Assembly: GCF_026341275.1 (NCBI RefSeq)
Contig: NZ_JAIFZO010000002.1
Coordinates: forward strand, 1,988,921-2,023,163
Source of the DNA: Streptomyces ortus
GTDB lineage: Bacteria; Actinomycetota; Actinomycetes; Streptomycetales; Streptomycetaceae
DNA length: 34,243 nucleotides
Direction: 5' to 3'
Positions 32,822 to 34,243 of the stretch are shown here, in pieces. The translations under genes were made by a program, and so were the position numbers. The notes under the pieces are model-generated. The model saw only the letters and a program-made list of their open reading frames with translations, was not told where the DNA came from and searched no databases. Position 1 is the stretch's first letter. Each line of letters begins with the position of its first letter.

Positions 32822-34243
32822 CTAGTGTGATGCGCCAGAAATCCTGTTGATTAGTTACTACCCTGTTGGCATGTCGCATCCGGGGCCCTCTGCTGTGGAG
32901 ATCACGCTGTCCGAGGCCGAGCGCCTCGAGTTGGTGAGCTGGACGGAACGGCCGCACCGGCGTTCGGCCGAGAAGGCCCGCATCATCCTGGCGTGTGCTG
33001 AGGGCATGTCGAATGCGGCTGTGGCGCGGGTCGTCGGGGTCCAGGCCAAGACGGTAAGCAAGTGGCGTAGGGCCTTCGCCGCCCAGCGGATGGCCGGGCT
33101 TGAGGACGCCGGCTGGATCGGCCGGCCGAAGGCCGACCTGGTCTTGGACGATGCCGAGCGCAGGCAGCTGCAGCAGTGGGCGCGGCAGGCGAAGACCGCC
33201 CAGTTCCTGGCGTTGCGAGCCAAGATCGTGCTGCGCTGCGCGGAGGGCGGCACGAATCAGCAGGCCGCGGCCGACCTCGGCGTCGACAGGTCGACCGTAG
33301 ACCGCTGGCGGGCCCGGTTCCTCGCACATCGCCTCGATGGTCTGCAGGACGAGCCGCGCTCGGGTCGGCCGCCTTCAATCCTCCTCGACCAGGTCGAGGA
33401 GATTGTCGTGGCCACTTTGGAGTCGGTCCCGGGCCAGGACACGCACTGGTCACGGGCCTCCATGGCCCAGCGCACCGGGCTGTCGAAGTCCACGATCGGG
33501 CGCATCTGGAAACGGTTCGACCTCAAGCCCCACCTGCAGGACTCCTTCAAGCTGTCCACCGATCCGCAGTTCGTCGCCAAGGTCGTCGACGTGGTCGGTT
33601 TGTACCACCACCCGCCCGAGAAGGCGGTCGTGCTCTGCGTGGACGAGAAGTCCCAGATCCAGGCACTGGACCGCTCGCAGCCGGTGCTGCCGATGATGCC
33701 GGGCATGCCCGAACGCCGCACCCACGACTATTACCGGCACGGCATCACCAGCCTGTTCGCCGCGTTCAACATCGCCGACGGCACCGTCATATCAGCACTG
33801 CACCGCCGCCACCGGGCCATCGAATTCAAGAAGTTCCTGATCCGGATCGACAAGGCGGTGCCCGCCGACCTCGACGTGCACCTCGTCTGCGACAACTACG
33901 CCACCCACAACACCGCCGAGATCAGGACGTGGCTTGGCAAACACCCTCGCTTCCACGTCCACTTCACCCCCACCGGCTCCTCCTGGATGAACCAGGTCGA
34001 GCGGTGGTTCGGCCTGCTGACCGACAAGCTCATCCGCCGCGGCGTCCACACCTCGGTGAAGGCACTCGAGGACGACATCACCGTATGGATCGACAACTGG
34101 AACAAGAACCCACGGCCGTTCACCTGGACCAAGACAGCCGACGAGATCCTCAACTCCCTCGTCGACTACCTCGCCAAAGTCGGAACTACCGGTCAAAAAA
34201 CACAGCAGAACTAATCAACAGGATTTCTGGCGCATCACACTAG
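32822..34243 (+). mobile_element. Complete IS630-family insertion sequence at the window edge, about 1.42 kb
   Basis: A perfect 35-bp terminal inverted repeat: CTAGTGTGATGCGCCAGAAA onward at 32822-32856, and its complement at 34209-34243. Both ends begin CTAG, consistent with insertion at a TA. The window's last base is the element's last base. Confidence 0.95.
32871..34214 (+). CDS. IS630-family transposase, intact
   Basis: A 447-residue protein from ATG 32871 (the open frame extends to 32847). It has two N-terminal helix-turn-helix units ([20 protein letters not shown] near 55 and [20 protein letters not shown] near 135). A Tc1/mariner-like DDE domain follows: [19 protein letters not shown] (first Asp), [16 protein letters not shown] (second Asp) and [17 protein letters not shown] (Glu). 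No frameshift. It probably mobilises this copy and any others with the same 35-bp ends. Confidence 0.94.
   Translation: MSHPGPSAVEITLSEAERLELVSWTERPHRRSAEKARIILACAEGMSNAAVARVVGVQAKTVSKWRRAFAAQRMAGLEDAGWIGRPKADLVLDDAERRQLQQWARQAKTAQFLALRAKIVLRCAEGGTNQQAAADLGVDRSTVDRWRARFLAHRLDGLQDEPRSGRPPSILLDQVEEIVVATLESVPGQDTHWSRASMAQRTGLSKSTIGRIWKRFDLKPHLQDSFKLSTDPQFVAKVVDVVGLYHHPPEKAVVLCVDEKSQIQALDRSQPVLPMMPGMPERRTHDYYRHGITSLFAAFNIADGTVISALHRRHRAIEFKKFLIRIDKAVPADLDVHLVCDNYATHNTAEIRTWLGKHPRFHVHFTPTGSSWMNQVERWFGLLTDKLIRRGVHTSVKALEDDITVWIDNWNKNPRPFTWTKTADEILNSLVDYLAKVGTTGQKTQQN

Larger units (their letters stand above)
31042..32825 (+). mobile_element. IS630-type element (1.78 kb) enclosing a GNAT gene
   Basis: Left end 31042-31070 (CTAGTGCTGTGACC, then GCGTTGGTTCGCCGG) and right end 32797-32825 are complementary over 29 bases with three mismatches. 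Both ends carry CTAG, fitting IS630-family insertion at TA. Between them are a degenerate IS630 transposase (plus strand) and a complete GNAT acetyltransferase gene (minus strand), so the acetyltransferase is a passenger. The right end abuts, and shares its CTAG with, the next IS630 element. Confidence 0.8.

Overview
The window is high-GC actinobacterial DNA and looks like Streptomyces or a close relative. Indicators are strong third-position GC bias, many GTG starts with GGAGG-type ribosome sites, a signal-peptide RHS protein, TrwC-type relaxase debris and IS5/IS630 elements. The first 154 bases are six back-to-back hairpins with TCC or TTC loops (GGA or GAA on the other strand). That is the style of Streptomyces linear-replicon telomeres, so the window probably starts at, or within one palindrome of, a chromosome or linear-plasmid end. 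It stops exactly at the outer end of an IS630-family element, as a contig broken in a repeat would.

Layout. 1-154: telomere-like palindromes. 361-4475: a small membrane protein, a sigma factor with a short downstream gene, a GC-poorer structured non-coding stretch, a lipoprotein and a membrane protein. 5125-6303: a pentapeptide-repeat membrane protein gene that has lost its 5' end. 6384-14726: a type I-B (Tneap-like) CRISPR-Cas locus, all on the minus strand, transcribed in the order cas6, cas8 (Cst1-like), cas7 (Cst2/DevR-like), cas5, cas3, cas4, cas1, cas2. Most of its genes overlap by 1-19 bases. Array 1 with its leader follows cas2. Arrays 2 and 3, each with its own copy of the leader, lie upstream of cas6 (14986-16997). 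17076-18651: a three-gene unit with an ECF-like sigma factor. 19247-20578: a CoiA-like protein. 21117-21962: an unknown protein. 22096-23950: a Pycsar-type two-helix membrane effector, a partner gene cut by an IS5 element, and a 40-residue secreted-peptide gene. 24062-26250: a LysR gene with an internal stop, a TrwC relaxase fragment and a zinc-ribbon protein. 26635-30212: an RHS/YD-repeat secreted protein and a small membrane partner. 31042-34243: two abutting IS630-type elements, the first of which encloses a GNAT acetyltransferase gene.

How it works together. The CRISPR locus has a full Cascade gene set, effector nuclease and adaptation genes. However, cas3 carries a one-base frameshift between its two helicase halves, and cas2 appears to have an extra A just after its start codon. 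Interference and spacer acquisition may therefore both be off, while array transcription, Cas6 processing and Cascade assembly could still work. Repeat decay rises with distance from the leader, and array 2 is badly degenerated, which suggests an ageing locus. Elsewhere the window shows typical subtelomeric decay: an IS-cut defence operon, a nonsense-mutated regulator, a relaxase stub, a frameshifted transposase, and an 82-bp gene fragment copied 16.6 kb from its parent.
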